Below are positions 1-7,284 of a stretch of 22,082 bases of DNA, piece by piece. The translations under genes and the position numbers were made by a program. The notes below the pieces were generated by a model, which did no database searches, had not been told where the DNA came from, and was given only the letters and a program-made list of their open reading frames with translations. Source of the DNA: Candidatus Bathyarchaeota archaeon (GTDB lineage Archaea; Thermoproteota; Bathyarchaeia; Bathyarchaeales; Bathycorpusculaceae); assembly GCA_003601785.1 (NCBI GenBank), contig PIYA01000004.1, positions 1 through 22,082 of the forward strand, in the 5' to 3' direction. The first letter of the stretch is position 1, and each line of letters opens with the position of its first letter.

Positions 1-2
1 CA

Positions 3-887
3 CAATTAGTGGAGGAAGTCATGGAGGTTTCAATGGATAACATGGTTTTTCCAGCCCACGCCTGGACGCCGTGGTTCAGCATCTTCGGAGCGTTCAGCGG
101 TTTCGACACTGTTGAAGAATGCTACCAAGACATGACAAGACACATTCACGCCTTGGAAACAGGACTTTCGTCAGACCCGCCTATGAATTGGCGTCTGAGC
201 AGACTCGACAAGTTCACTTTGGTTTCAAACAGCGACAGCCACAGTTTTTGGCCTTGGAGAATAGGCAGAGAAGCCAATGTTTTTGAACTGAAAAGGTTAA
301 GCTATAAAGAGGTTGTAGACGCAATACGCTTGAAGGATAAGGAACGATTCAAGTTCACGGTTGAAACAGACCCAGCCTATGGAAAATACCATTGGACTGG
401 ACACAGAAACTGTCACGTTTCACTCTCCCCGAAAGAAGCAATGAAACTTGGAAACATCTGCCCTGTTTGTCGAAGAAAACTCACAAAAGGAGTTCAGCAA
501 CGCGTCGAGGAGTTAGCCGACAGACCAGAAGGGTTCAAACCGCAAAACGCTATAGACTTCATACGTTTACTGCCCCTCTCCGAGATTATAGCCACAGTTC
601 TAGGCGTCGAATCCCCGTCCGCAAAAAATGTATGGGCCGTTTACAACAAACTCATCGAGAAATTTGGCAACGAATACGCTGTGCTCATAGACGCTTCAAA
701 AGAAGCCTTAACGGAGGTTGTCAACGAGAAAATCGCCGAGGCAATCATAAAGGTTAGAGAAGGAAAAATTAAAGTAATCCCAGGATATGACGGCGTCTAC
801 GGTCAACTCGTCATCTTCGAAGAAGAAACAACAGAAAAAAATCCAACGGAAAGAGTTCAACAGTTAAACATCACAGACTTCATGTGA
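3..887 (+). CDS. Endonuclease Q (EndoQ), C-terminal part; 5' end outside window
   Basis: EndoQ nicks DNA 5' of deaminated bases (uracil, hypoxanthine) and abasic sites, starting a repair route found mainly in archaea. The reading frame is open to the window edge, so the first in-frame GTG (position 9) is almost certainly internal; about a third of the usual ~400-residue protein is missing upstream, including the first metal-binding part of the PHP domain. Visible (numbering from position 9): the PHP ligand motifs PAHAWTPW (about 15-22) and SNSDSH (about 73-78), the GREANVFE segment, a zinc-knuckle-like H132-x2-C135...C151-x2-C154, and the helical region with LPLSEIIATVLG. The first zinc ligand is His where I recall Cys in Pyrococcus EndoQ. 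The protein ends in QLNITDFM, a good PCNA-interacting (PIP) box. Family call is firm; the activity is inferred from the family. Confidence 0.9.
   Translation, partial: QLVEEVMEVSMDNMVFPAHAWTPWFSIFGAFSGFDTVEECYQDMTRHIHALETGLSSDPPMNWRLSRLDKFTLVSNSDSHSFWPWRIGREANVFELKRLSYKEVVDAIRLKDKERFKFTVETDPAYGKYHWTGHRNCHVSLSPKEAMKLGNICPVCRRKLTKGVQQRVEELADRPEGFKPQNAIDFIRLLPLSEIIATVLGVESPSAKNVWAVYNKLIEKFGNEYAVLIDASKEALTEVVNEKIAEAIIKVREGKIKVIPGYDGVYGQLVIFEEETTEKNPTERVQQLNITDFM
861..884 (+). other. C-terminal PIP box of EndoQ
   Basis: The last eight codons before the stop encode QLNITDFM, which fits Q-x-x-(I/L/M)-x-x-(F/Y)-(hydrophobic), the sliding-clamp (PCNA) binding motif, at its usual place at the extreme C-terminus. 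A PCNA-EndoQ interaction has been reported for Thermococcales; here binding is inferred from the motif only. Confidence 0.65.
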
Positions 888-987
888 AAACCAAAATCAA
901 CATATTTTAATCTGTATGTCTGCTTAACAGTTCAACGGCAAAACTTATTAAGTCGCAATACATACGACATTCGCGAGGTTAAATACT

Positions 988-1326
988 ATGCAAACCAGAA
1001 TTCAACGAGCACACAAGGATGAAAACAAGATAAACAAGATTGTAGACAGCGTCTTAAGACAGATATTCGGAGAGCAAGCCACATCTCTGATTTATGAGTA
1101 CTTGGAAAATAACTATTCTTTAAAGCGGAATGAAATAGCTGAAAAAATTGACTTGTTCGCAAAGGGCCTTGAAGAGTTCTTGAAGTCAGGAGCATACGCT
1201 GTTGAAAAAAAGATATTGGAAGATTTGTATTCAAACTATGGCTTACTTCGCAGATTGGAACTGGAGAGAATGCAGAGACAATATGATTTCGTCGGACAGA
1301 TAAAGTTGCTTACGCGGAAAATGTAA
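988..1326 (+). CDS. Small all-helical archaeal protein of unknown function
   Basis: I do not recognise a named function. The 112-residue product looks wholly alpha-helical, charged and soluble, with no signal peptide, membrane segment or metal-binding motif. The block from VLRQIFGEQ through SLIYEYLENNYSL to GLEEFLKSGAYAVEKKILEDLY alternates hydrophobic and charged residues like a compact helical bundle. It resembles in pattern a group of small helical proteins found in many archaea, but that is memory and not a search result. The ATG at 988 is preceded by GAGGT at 974-978 (spacing 9), and a TATA-like run lies near 944-951. It stands alone between EndoQ (about 100 bases upstream) and tldD (about 110 downstream), so context gives little. 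Confidence 0.7.
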   Translation: MQTRIQRAHKDENKINKIVDSVLRQIFGEQATSLIYEYLENNYSLKRNEIAEKIDLFAKGLEEFLKSGAYAVEKKILEDLYSNYGLLRRLELERMQRQYDFVGQIKLLTRKM

Positions 1327-1377
1327 TATTTTATCGCGCACTATAATTTTATTCGAACGGTAAAATCGAAACTGTAA

Positions 1378-1387
1378 TATTTTATAA
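1378..1387 (+). promoter_or_regulatory. TATA-like box upstream of tldD
   Basis: A TATTTTATAA run lies about 50 bases before the tldD start. An archaeal start about 25 bases downstream would give a leader of roughly 25 bases, just enough to carry the GAGGT ribosome site at 1425-1429. The box overlaps the second copy of a 13-base direct repeat. Position and composition only. Confidence 0.4.
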
Positions 1388-1435
1388 CCCCCTCAAATAC
1401 TTCTTTCAAATCAACAACTTTGAAGAGGTAAGCAA

Positions 1436-2821
1436 TTGAAAGACTTCTTAACGAAAGTTACAGACTTGGCTGTTCAAAAGTTTGGGGCTGAATACGCCGA
1501 GATTCGTGCACAAAAGCTTTTCAAGACGATGCTTACAGTCAAAGACGGACGTATTGAAGCTGCGAAACAGGGAATTGAAAATGGAGTTGCCTTACGTGTG
1601 TTGGTGAACGGTGCTTGGGGGTTTGCCTCTGTTGGAACATTTGACATTGAAACCTTAACAAGTGCGATTTCCGATGCTTGCAGAATGGCAAAAACCGCAA
1701 GTTTAAAACTTAAAACACCCATAAAACTCGTTGAAACAAAAACCGTGGAAGACAAGATATCCGTAAAACCCAAGAAAAACCCGGCGGAAATCTCTGTAGA
1801 AGACAAGATAGACACAGCCTTAGCGGTGAACAACACGGTCCGCGGCTACGATAAACGAGTCAAAAGCTGCACGATAGACTATCTTGATTTAACTGGAACA
1901 AACTATTTCCTAAACAACGAAGGCACATACATCGAACAAGACAAACTTTATGTTTGGTCAAGGATACTCGCCACGGCAAGCGAAGCAAACGTTTTAACTT
2001 TCAGCAGAGAAGAGATAGGTTCCACAGCAGGCTATGAAGTGTTTGATGTTGAAACTCCGGAAATTGTGGGAAAAAGAGCTGCTAAACGCGCAGTTGAACA
2101 ACTGAAAGCAAAACCACCGAGAGGTGGGAATTTTCCAGCTGTTTTAGGACCTAATGTCGTCGGAGTTTTTGTCCATGAAGCCTTTGGACACCTAGCTGAA
2201 GCGGACTTAACACTTTCCGGTTCGGTTCTGTTAGGCAAGCTTGGAAAGAAAATAGCATCTGACGTTGTAACTTTTTACGACGACGGCACAATAGAAGGTG
2301 CCTTCGGTTCATTCAAATATGATGATGAAGGTGTTCCAACCCAAAAAACACTCTTAGTGAAGGATGGAATCGTCGTCGGGTTGATGCACAACCGCGAAAC
2401 CGCACACAAGTTTGACGCAAAACCCACCGGAAACGCCAGAGCTGAAGACTTCAGGTTCGAACCAATAATCCGAATGCGCAACACATTCATGGAGCCAAAA
2501 GACCATTCCTTTGAAGAACTTCTTGAAGACATAAAATTTGGCTATTACCTGAAAAGCTTCAGAGGAGGGCAAGCAAACTTAGACGGAACCTTCCAAGTTG
2601 GCATACAAGAAGCCTACGAGATAACCAACGGCGAATTGGGTGATCCGGTGCGCAACGCTTCTATAAGCGGTAACACCCTTGAAACCTTACTTAAGGTGGA
2701 TGCTGTTGGAAAAGACTTTGAGCTTTGGCCTGGAAGATGTGGTAAGGGACAAACAGCGTTTATAGGTGATGGTGGCCCCCACGTCAGAGTGAAGGAGGTG
2801 CTGATAGGTGGCAGCGCTTAA
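1436..2821 (+). CDS. tldD: TldD metalloprotease subunit
   Basis: Catalytic subunit of the TldD/TldE zinc protease, which trims unfolded or modified peptides (in Escherichia coli it matures microcin B17 and degrades the CcdA antitoxin). The 461-residue length is normal. The HExxxH zinc site is H247-E248...H252 (HEAFGH), followed by the conserved YDDGTI...DDEGVPTQKT block (about 281-305) and the Cys of the GRCGKGQ motif near the C-terminus, which the family keeps. The start is TTG at 1436, chosen because GAGGT ends six bases before it (1425-1429) and no other start fits a ribosome site. The stop overlaps the start of tldE by 14 bases, so the two are probably translationally coupled and form a heterodimer. 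Confidence 0.95.
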   Translation: MKDFLTKVTDLAVQKFGAEYAEIRAQKLFKTMLTVKDGRIEAAKQGIENGVALRVLVNGAWGFASVGTFDIETLTSAISDACRMAKTASLKLKTPIKLVETKTVEDKISVKPKKNPAEISVEDKIDTALAVNNTVRGYDKRVKSCTIDYLDLTGTNYFLNNEGTYIEQDKLYVWSRILATASEANVLTFSREEIGSTAGYEVFDVETPEIVGKRAAKRAVEQLKAKPPRGGNFPAVLGPNVVGVFVHEAFGHLAEADLTLSGSVLLGKLGKKIASDVVTFYDDGTIEGAFGSFKYDDEGVPTQKTLLVKDGIVVGLMHNRETAHKFDAKPTGNARAEDFRFEPIIRMRNTFMEPKDHSFEELLEDIKFGYYLKSFRGGQANLDGTFQVGIQEAYEITNGELGDPVRNASISGNTLETLLKVDAVGKDFELWPGRCGKGQTAFIGDGGPHVRVKEVLIGGSA

Positions 2822-4172
2822 TCAGGAGAAAACAGTTGAACTGGCGGAGAAAACCGTTGATTTTGCCTTAAAGAAAGGGGCTGATGAAGCTGAAGCCTTT
2901 GTATATCAGGGTCTCACCACCAACATCAGCATAGAACGCGGGCAAATCGCAAAAAGCGCTCGAATAATCGACCATGGGTTAGGGATCAGAGTTATCCTCA
3001 ACAAGGCGGTGGGCTTCTCTTACACAAACATACTAAAAAGCGGAGAAGCGGTGGAAGAAACGGTTCTTAAGGCTATAAAGTCCGCTAAGGCCAGTAAACC
3101 GGACAAAGAATGGCGTGGCCTCCCGACAAAGAACAGTTTCCCATCTGTGAAAGACACCTACGATAACAAAATCTTCGAGCTTCACCCGGAGGACTTAGTG
3201 AAAGCCGCGTCTATCATGTTAGACGCCGCTGAAAAAACGGACAAGCGAGTCTTTCCAATCGAGGGGGGAGTCGGTGTTTCACATCTTTCCAAGGCTATCG
3301 CCAACTCTAACGGTGTCCAAGGGTTTGACCGTGGCACGTTTGTTGAGTGCAGTTTAGCGACTGTTGGTCGAGAAGGAAGCGAAGTGACACCTGTTTGTTT
3401 CGAGTTTAACGCTGAAAGGAAATACGACATCAACCCTGAATGGGTTGGCAGAGAAGCCGCAAGACTTGCGGTTTCAGCTCTCAAAGCCAAAAAAATCGAA
3501 ACGAAAAGCACAAACGTGATATTCACACAGTTTGCACTACAGCAGCTTCTCTATTACACCTTAATTAACGCTGTTAAAGCTGATTATGTTCAAAGAAACC
3601 AATCAGCCCTTAAGGATAAGATAGGTGAAAAAGTAGCCTCTGAAAAAGTTACAATTTATGATGACGGCTTGTTTAAGGGTGGTCTCCGCACATGGAGATT
3701 TGACGGTGAAGGAGTCCCTCAGCAAAAAACACTAATTATAGAGAAGGGCATACTCAGAAACTTCATCTACGATAACTACACAGCAAGAAGAGAAGAGAGA
3801 GAAAGCACCGGAAACGCTTCAAGAGCTGGATATCTATCAACACCAAATGTGGAAGCCACAAACTTCCATTTTCTACCCGGAAAGCAATCACAGGAAGAGC
3901 TTATCAACAATGCAAAGGAAGGCCTCCTCGTGTATTATCTTCAAGGTGCCCACAGCAGTAATCCGGCAAGCGGAGAGTTTTCGGTTGTTGCAACTCCTGC
4001 TTGGGTGATAAAGAACGGTGAGATAGCTTATGCTGCTAGAGGAGTGATGCTGGCTGGCAACATCTTTGATGTGTTGATGAATGTTTCAGCGTTGGCTAAC
4101 AATGAGAGGAAGATTGGACAGTTGGTTGCGCCTTGGATTCTTGTGGAAAACGTTAAAGTAATAGGAAAGTAA
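2808..4172 (+). CDS. pmbA: TldE/PmbA subunit
   Basis: Partner of TldD, a paralogue that keeps the fold but has no HExxxH zinc site: the equivalent segment reads IFTQFALQQLLYYTL. It is therefore the non-catalytic subunit that helps to form the proteolytic chamber. The 454 residues include the shared motifs VTIYDDG and DGEGVPQQKTL in the middle and the C-terminal ASGEFSV...GEIAYAARG block typical of PmbA. The start is GTG at 2808 inside the end of tldD, with GGAGGTG at 2794-2800 seven bases before it, one of the strongest ribosome sites in the window. The tldD-tldE order and overlap agree with co-translation of a 1:1 complex. Confidence 0.95.
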   Translation: MAALNQEKTVELAEKTVDFALKKGADEAEAFVYQGLTTNISIERGQIAKSARIIDHGLGIRVILNKAVGFSYTNILKSGEAVEETVLKAIKSAKASKPDKEWRGLPTKNSFPSVKDTYDNKIFELHPEDLVKAASIMLDAAEKTDKRVFPIEGGVGVSHLSKAIANSNGVQGFDRGTFVECSLATVGREGSEVTPVCFEFNAERKYDINPEWVGREAARLAVSALKAKKIETKSTNVIFTQFALQQLLYYTLINAVKADYVQRNQSALKDKIGEKVASEKVTIYDDGLFKGGLRTWRFDGEGVPQQKTLIIEKGILRNFIYDNYTARREERESTGNASRAGYLSTPNVEATNFHFLPGKQSQEELINNAKEGLLVYYLQGAHSSNPASGEFSVVATPAWVIKNGEIAYAARGVMLAGNIFDVLMNVSALANNERKIGQLVAPWILVENVKVIGK

Positions 4173-4211
4173 ATAATGCAGACGTTCGTTGCCAACGGAT
4201 AGGCGGGAATC

Positions 4212-5135
4212 TTGAACAGTCAAATCAAACAGAAAATATTCAAGATTAACACACTTCGCAGGATAGTTCAATTTCTGTCTTTCATATTTTTCTGCGCCGG
4301 AATCTTCAACCTAAGCGCGTTACCTTTTCTGCTTCCAGTTCTCTGGACTTGGGGTTCCACTGAAAGCACCGTGGGCGACGCCTACACGGCTCTGCAATTC
4401 ATGTTTTATAATGTTGTTTTCCCATGGCTTCCGTTAGCCTCATTTTTAATAGTAGGCGTACTGCTCGGCAAGTCTCTTTGCGGTTGGGTTTGTCCCTTCG
4501 GTTTCATTCAAGACTTGATAGGATTTATTAGACGTAAAAAAATGGAGATCTCGCCGAGAACCCACAAGGACATGGTTTACGTTAAATACATAGTTCTAGC
4601 CATCACCTTACTCATCAGCATAACATTTTCTGCCGCTAAACTACATGGAATCAGCGCAAGCTACGAAAACGCTTTAGGCGTCTTCGCTAAGGCTCCATTC
4701 ACAACACTGAGCCCTGCGGAAGCCTTGTTCGGAACGATTCCGAACAAGATTTTAGATTTCTATAACGCAACTATTCAGACGTCATCTACAGACGTCTTAT
4801 CTGAAATAGCTGCTTTACCTCCGCTTTTCTGGGTTCAACTCTTCATCTTGGTAGGTGTCCTCGTTTTCGCCGCGTATGTTCCCCGTGGCTGGTGTAGATA
4901 TTTCTGTCCTCACGGTGCAATCATGGCGTTGATGAACAGGTTTAGTTTTCTCGGTTTGCGTAGAGATTTAGCCAAATGTGCGAAAGGTGAGTGCCGCATC
5001 TGTGTTGACGCTTGTCCCATGAACGTTCGTATTCTTGACTTGCCTTGGGAAAAGTTCAGTGATCCAGAGTGCATTTACTGTTTGAAGTGTATGGATGCTT
5101 GTCCCAACAAGGCTATAAAATTGAAGTATCCTTGA
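4212..5135 (+). CDS. NapH-type membrane 4Fe-4S polyferredoxin
   Basis: Predicted membrane electron carrier. About four hydrophobic segments (about 19-43, 66-88, 113-135, 208-224) are seen. Two cysteine pairs lie at membrane borders, C90GWVC94P and C228RYFC232P, as in the NapH/MauN/CcoG-like group. Two ferredoxin clusters follow at the C-terminus: C256-x4-C261-x2-C264-x3-C268-P and C287-x2-C290-x2-C293-x3-C297-P. The extra residues in the first cluster (x4 in place of x2) are unusual. Known relatives pass electrons between the quinone pool or cytosolic donors and reductases, but no reductase lies beside it, so the partner is unknown. The start is TTG at 4212 with a weak GGCGGG-like site; a later start would cut into the first membrane helix. 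Its last 23 bases overlap the end of the convergent glycosyltransferase gene. Confidence 0.85.
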   Translation: MNSQIKQKIFKINTLRRIVQFLSFIFFCAGIFNLSALPFLLPVLWTWGSTESTVGDAYTALQFMFYNVVFPWLPLASFLIVGVLLGKSLCGWVCPFGFIQDLIGFIRRKKMEISPRTHKDMVYVKYIVLAITLLISITFSAAKLHGISASYENALGVFAKAPFTTLSPAEALFGTIPNKILDFYNATIQTSSTDVLSEIAALPPLFWVQLFILVGVLVFAAYVPRGWCRYFCPHGAIMALMNRFSFLGLRRDLAKCAKGECRICVDACPMNVRILDLPWEKFSDPECIYCLKCMDACPNKAIKLKYP

Positions 5136-6360
5136 CTGCGCCAGCCCATGCACTTTTTGAGTATTCCTCTAAAACAGATGTGTAAACCGTTTTTGTCTGT
5201 TGACTTATCAGATTCCAGTTGTATTTCTCACAGATTTTTCTGTACGCGTTTGTTCTGATGTAGTCCGCATAGGATTTGTCGAGCAGAACCTTTGTTATAC
5301 CCCAAGCTAAAGAATCTGGGTTGTTTGGGTAAACCTTAACACCGGTCTTGTCATGTTCAACTATCTCTGATAAACCTCCAGTGTCTGAAACCACAACCGG
5401 GGTTTTCGCAGCCATCGCTTCAAGGGCGACGATTCCGAAAGGTTCAAACAGCGATGGAACAACCGAAACATCTGCGCATATTTGAAGTTTCCTCAAGGTT
5501 TCTTCATCGACAAACCCTGTGAAAATCACTTTGTGTGCAAACCCCATGTTTTTCACAATATTTGAAAGAGATTCCTTCATGTAACCGTTACCAACTATAA
5601 CAAACTTTGCGTTAACCTTCTCTAAGACTTTCGGAACAGCGTTAACCAGAACGTGAACACCTTTTTCATAGACAAGCCTACCGACGAAGAGGACTAGTTT
5701 TTCCTCTGGTAAAGCGAACCTTCTTCTGAAAGCGTTAAAATCACCATTTTTTTCAACATCTCTGAATTTTGCAAATTCCTCAGTGTTCACTCCGTTTGGA
5801 ATCATGACCAGCTTGTCCTGTGGAAGATTGAAAGCCCATTTAACGTGAGAAACCATATAATTGCTGCAGCAGATAACTTTCCACGCTTCATAGGTAAGCC
5901 AAGATTCTGTTTCATGAATCATCCTTTCATAATCTAAGTGAATGCCGTTTCGCCTTCCAATCTCTGTGGAGTGAACAGTGGCTATGAGAGGTTTTCTAAA
6001 AACGTGTTTCAGACCAATACTAGCGGTTGCCACAAGCCAGTCATGCGCGTGGAAAATGTCCACTTTTCCGTTTAAGTCGTTAACTATCGCGGCGGCTTCT
6101 TTCTGCATGTTAACGTTCATCAAGTAAACCCATGTGGCAAAGTCTGGAGCGGGATTCTTGTAAGAGTCTATTCGGAAAACTTCAGCTCCATCAATAACTT
6201 CGTGTCGTGGCGCCCCGGGAAAGTCACATGTAACCACGTAGACTTTAACCCCGTTTTTCGCCAAATTCGTAGCTAAATGATAAACATGGGGGGATATTCC
6301 ACCTACAATTCTCGGTGGAAACTCCCAAGTAAGCATCATAACGGTTAATTCACGCGTCAT
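5113..6360 (-). CDS. Glycosyltransferase, GT-B fold, glycogen/starch synthase-like
   Basis: Predicted retaining nucleotide-sugar glycosyltransferase of the GT4/GT5 type, probably extending an alpha-glucan. The N-terminal acceptor domain opens with LTWEFPPRIVGGIS, where the glycine loop touches the nucleotide sugar, and contains HAHDW. The C-terminal donor domain has FVGRLVYEKGVHVL and the E-x7-E motif in EPFGIVALEAMAAKTPVV. At 415 residues it is complete. An in-frame ATG two codons earlier (6366) touches the GGGAG at 6367-6371, leaving no spacing; the ATG at 6360 has six bases, so I use it. The start overlaps the preceding half-glycosyltransferase gene (stop 6350), indicating coupling within the GH57 operon. 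Sugar donor and acceptor cannot be read from the sequence. Confidence 0.88.
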   Translation of the reverse strand: MTRELTVMMLTWEFPPRIVGGISPHVYHLATNLAKNGVKVYVVTCDFPGAPRHEVIDGAEVFRIDSYKNPAPDFATWVYLMNVNMQKEAAAIVNDLNGKVDIFHAHDWLVATASIGLKHVFRKPLIATVHSTEIGRRNGIHLDYERMIHETESWLTYEAWKVICCSNYMVSHVKWAFNLPQDKLVMIPNGVNTEEFAKFRDVEKNGDFNAFRRRFALPEEKLVLFVGRLVYEKGVHVLVNAVPKVLEKVNAKFVIVGNGYMKESLSNIVKNMGFAHKVIFTGFVDEETLRKLQICADVSVVPSLFEPFGIVALEAMAAKTPVVVSDTGGLSEIVEHDKTGVKVYPNNPDSLAWGITKVLLDKSYADYIRTNAYRKICEKYNWNLISQQTKTVYTSVLEEYSKSAWAGAVKDTSIL

Positions 6361-6976
6361 TTGCATCTCCCGCTACATCTTCATAGACTTCCAAAATTTC
6401 CTTCATCCAAACCGCAGATTTCGGGTTGATAACTTTCACTTTTTCCAAGGGAACCTTGTATATTCTGAAAACTTCGTTCTTCATCCACTCGGATTTAACG
6501 GTCACCCTCTTCGCTTCGTACATGCCGAGCCATTCAATGCTTTTGATAGCCATGTTGAAAGGTGAGTTTGCACCATGAGAACGATGCTCCTCCAAGCTGT
6601 CAACAGAATATATGAATGGTATATTAAGCGCCTTTTTCAAGGTAACAGCAGCGGGTATGAAATGCCAATCATGCGCATCTATCAAGTCTATCCGCTTTTC
6701 CGCATCGTAATAGATGTCCGCCGCCGCTCTTTCCACTTCCTGATTTAACGTAAGAACCCACGTTAATACGCCGATGTGTGTATGAACAGGGTTTGTCACT
6801 CTGTAGATTTTGATTCCTTCAGGTTCACTTTGCTGTCCTGTTAAGTAGTCATGGTATGTGACAACATAGGTTTTTATATTGTTCTTCACGAGTTGCACAG
6901 CGAGTTTTTTAACGTAATTTGCCAGTTGCCCCACAATTCTCGGCGGAAACTCCCACGAAAAAACTATGACTTGCAT
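6350..6976 (-). CDS. Stand-alone N-terminal (acceptor-side) half of a GT-B glycosyltransferase
   Basis: This 208-residue protein aligns by eye with the N-terminal domain of the glycosyltransferase just downstream: FSWEFPPRIVG, VKNNIKTYVVTY, LIDAHDWHF and the helix before the interdomain linker all match. It then ends where the partner continues with its donor-binding domain. The glycine loop is changed (RIVGQLAN against RIVGGISP), and the HSTE motif of the partner is DSLE here, so catalysis is unlikely. No C-terminal-domain remnant follows, because the next gene begins at 6360, overlapping the stop. It could be a non-catalytic subunit or carbohydrate-binding partner, or a recent truncation. 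The ATG at 6982 is one base from the GGGA site, so I prefer the in-frame ATG at 6976, seven bases away. Confidence 0.75.
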   Translation of the reverse strand: MQVIVFSWEFPPRIVGQLANYVKKLAVQLVKNNIKTYVVTYHDYLTGQQSEPEGIKIYRVTNPVHTHIGVLTWVLTLNQEVERAAADIYYDAEKRIDLIDAHDWHFIPAAVTLKKALNIPFIYSVDSLEEHRSHGANSPFNMAIKSIEWLGMYEAKRVTVKSEWMKNEVFRIYKVPLEKVKVINPKSAVWMKEILEVYEDVAGDANDA

Positions 6977-6985
6977 TGGCATTCC

Positions 6986-7237
6986 CTAGGTGAAAAGCGC
7001 GCAGACTTTTATTATTCCGCTTCCAGTTAAATAATAATGTTTTTTCCCTTCGTTGTTCACAAAACTTTTCACGTAGCCTTCTTGGCTGTAGTTGTCGAGG
7101 ATTCTCTCCACCTCTTTTATGTCAAGCTGTAAAACTTGTGCAAGTTCTTCGCTTTTCCTCGCTAGGTTTGGAGCTGTCGCACAGAGGTTGTGGAGTGTTT
7201 GCAAAATTTTTTCCGAAAGTGGGAGTTCCTCCCTCAA
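6986..7237 (-). CDS. Small winged-helix DNA-binding protein
   Basis: The 83-residue product has the layout of a single winged helix: helix 1 LSEKILQTLHNL, helix 2 RKSEELAQVLQ, recognition helix IKEVERILDNYSQEGYV, then a two-strand wing (VKSFVNNEGKKHYYLT). This suggests a local transcription regulator, plausibly of the glucan operon it lies in, between the GH57 gene (47 bases upstream) and the half-glycosyltransferase (9 bases downstream of its stop). The start is TTG at 7237: an in-frame TGA lies three codons upstream, GGGTGA precedes at suitable spacing, and no better start follows. AGGGAGG inside codons 2-4 looks like a ribosome site, but no start codon follows at the right distance. Ligand and target are unknown. 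Confidence 0.65.
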   Translation of the reverse strand: MREELPLSEKILQTLHNLCATAPNLARKSEELAQVLQLDIKEVERILDNYSQEGYVKSFVNNEGKKHYYLTGSGIIKVCALFT

Positions 7238-7284
7238 ATTTGTTCACCCTTAAACTTACGATACAAATAATGTTTCTAATAACA

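Noticed and set aside
392..757. Open frame of about 120 codons inside the EndoQ gene
   Set aside because: It overlaps a clear EndoQ frame, is rich in Arg, Ser and Thr in the manner of an out-of-frame shadow, and has no ribosome site.
6350..6982. Half-glycosyltransferase as a frameshifted pseudogene
   Set aside because: No donor-domain sequence follows in any frame, because the next gene starts within ten bases; the frame and ribosome site are intact. Recent truncation cannot be excluded.
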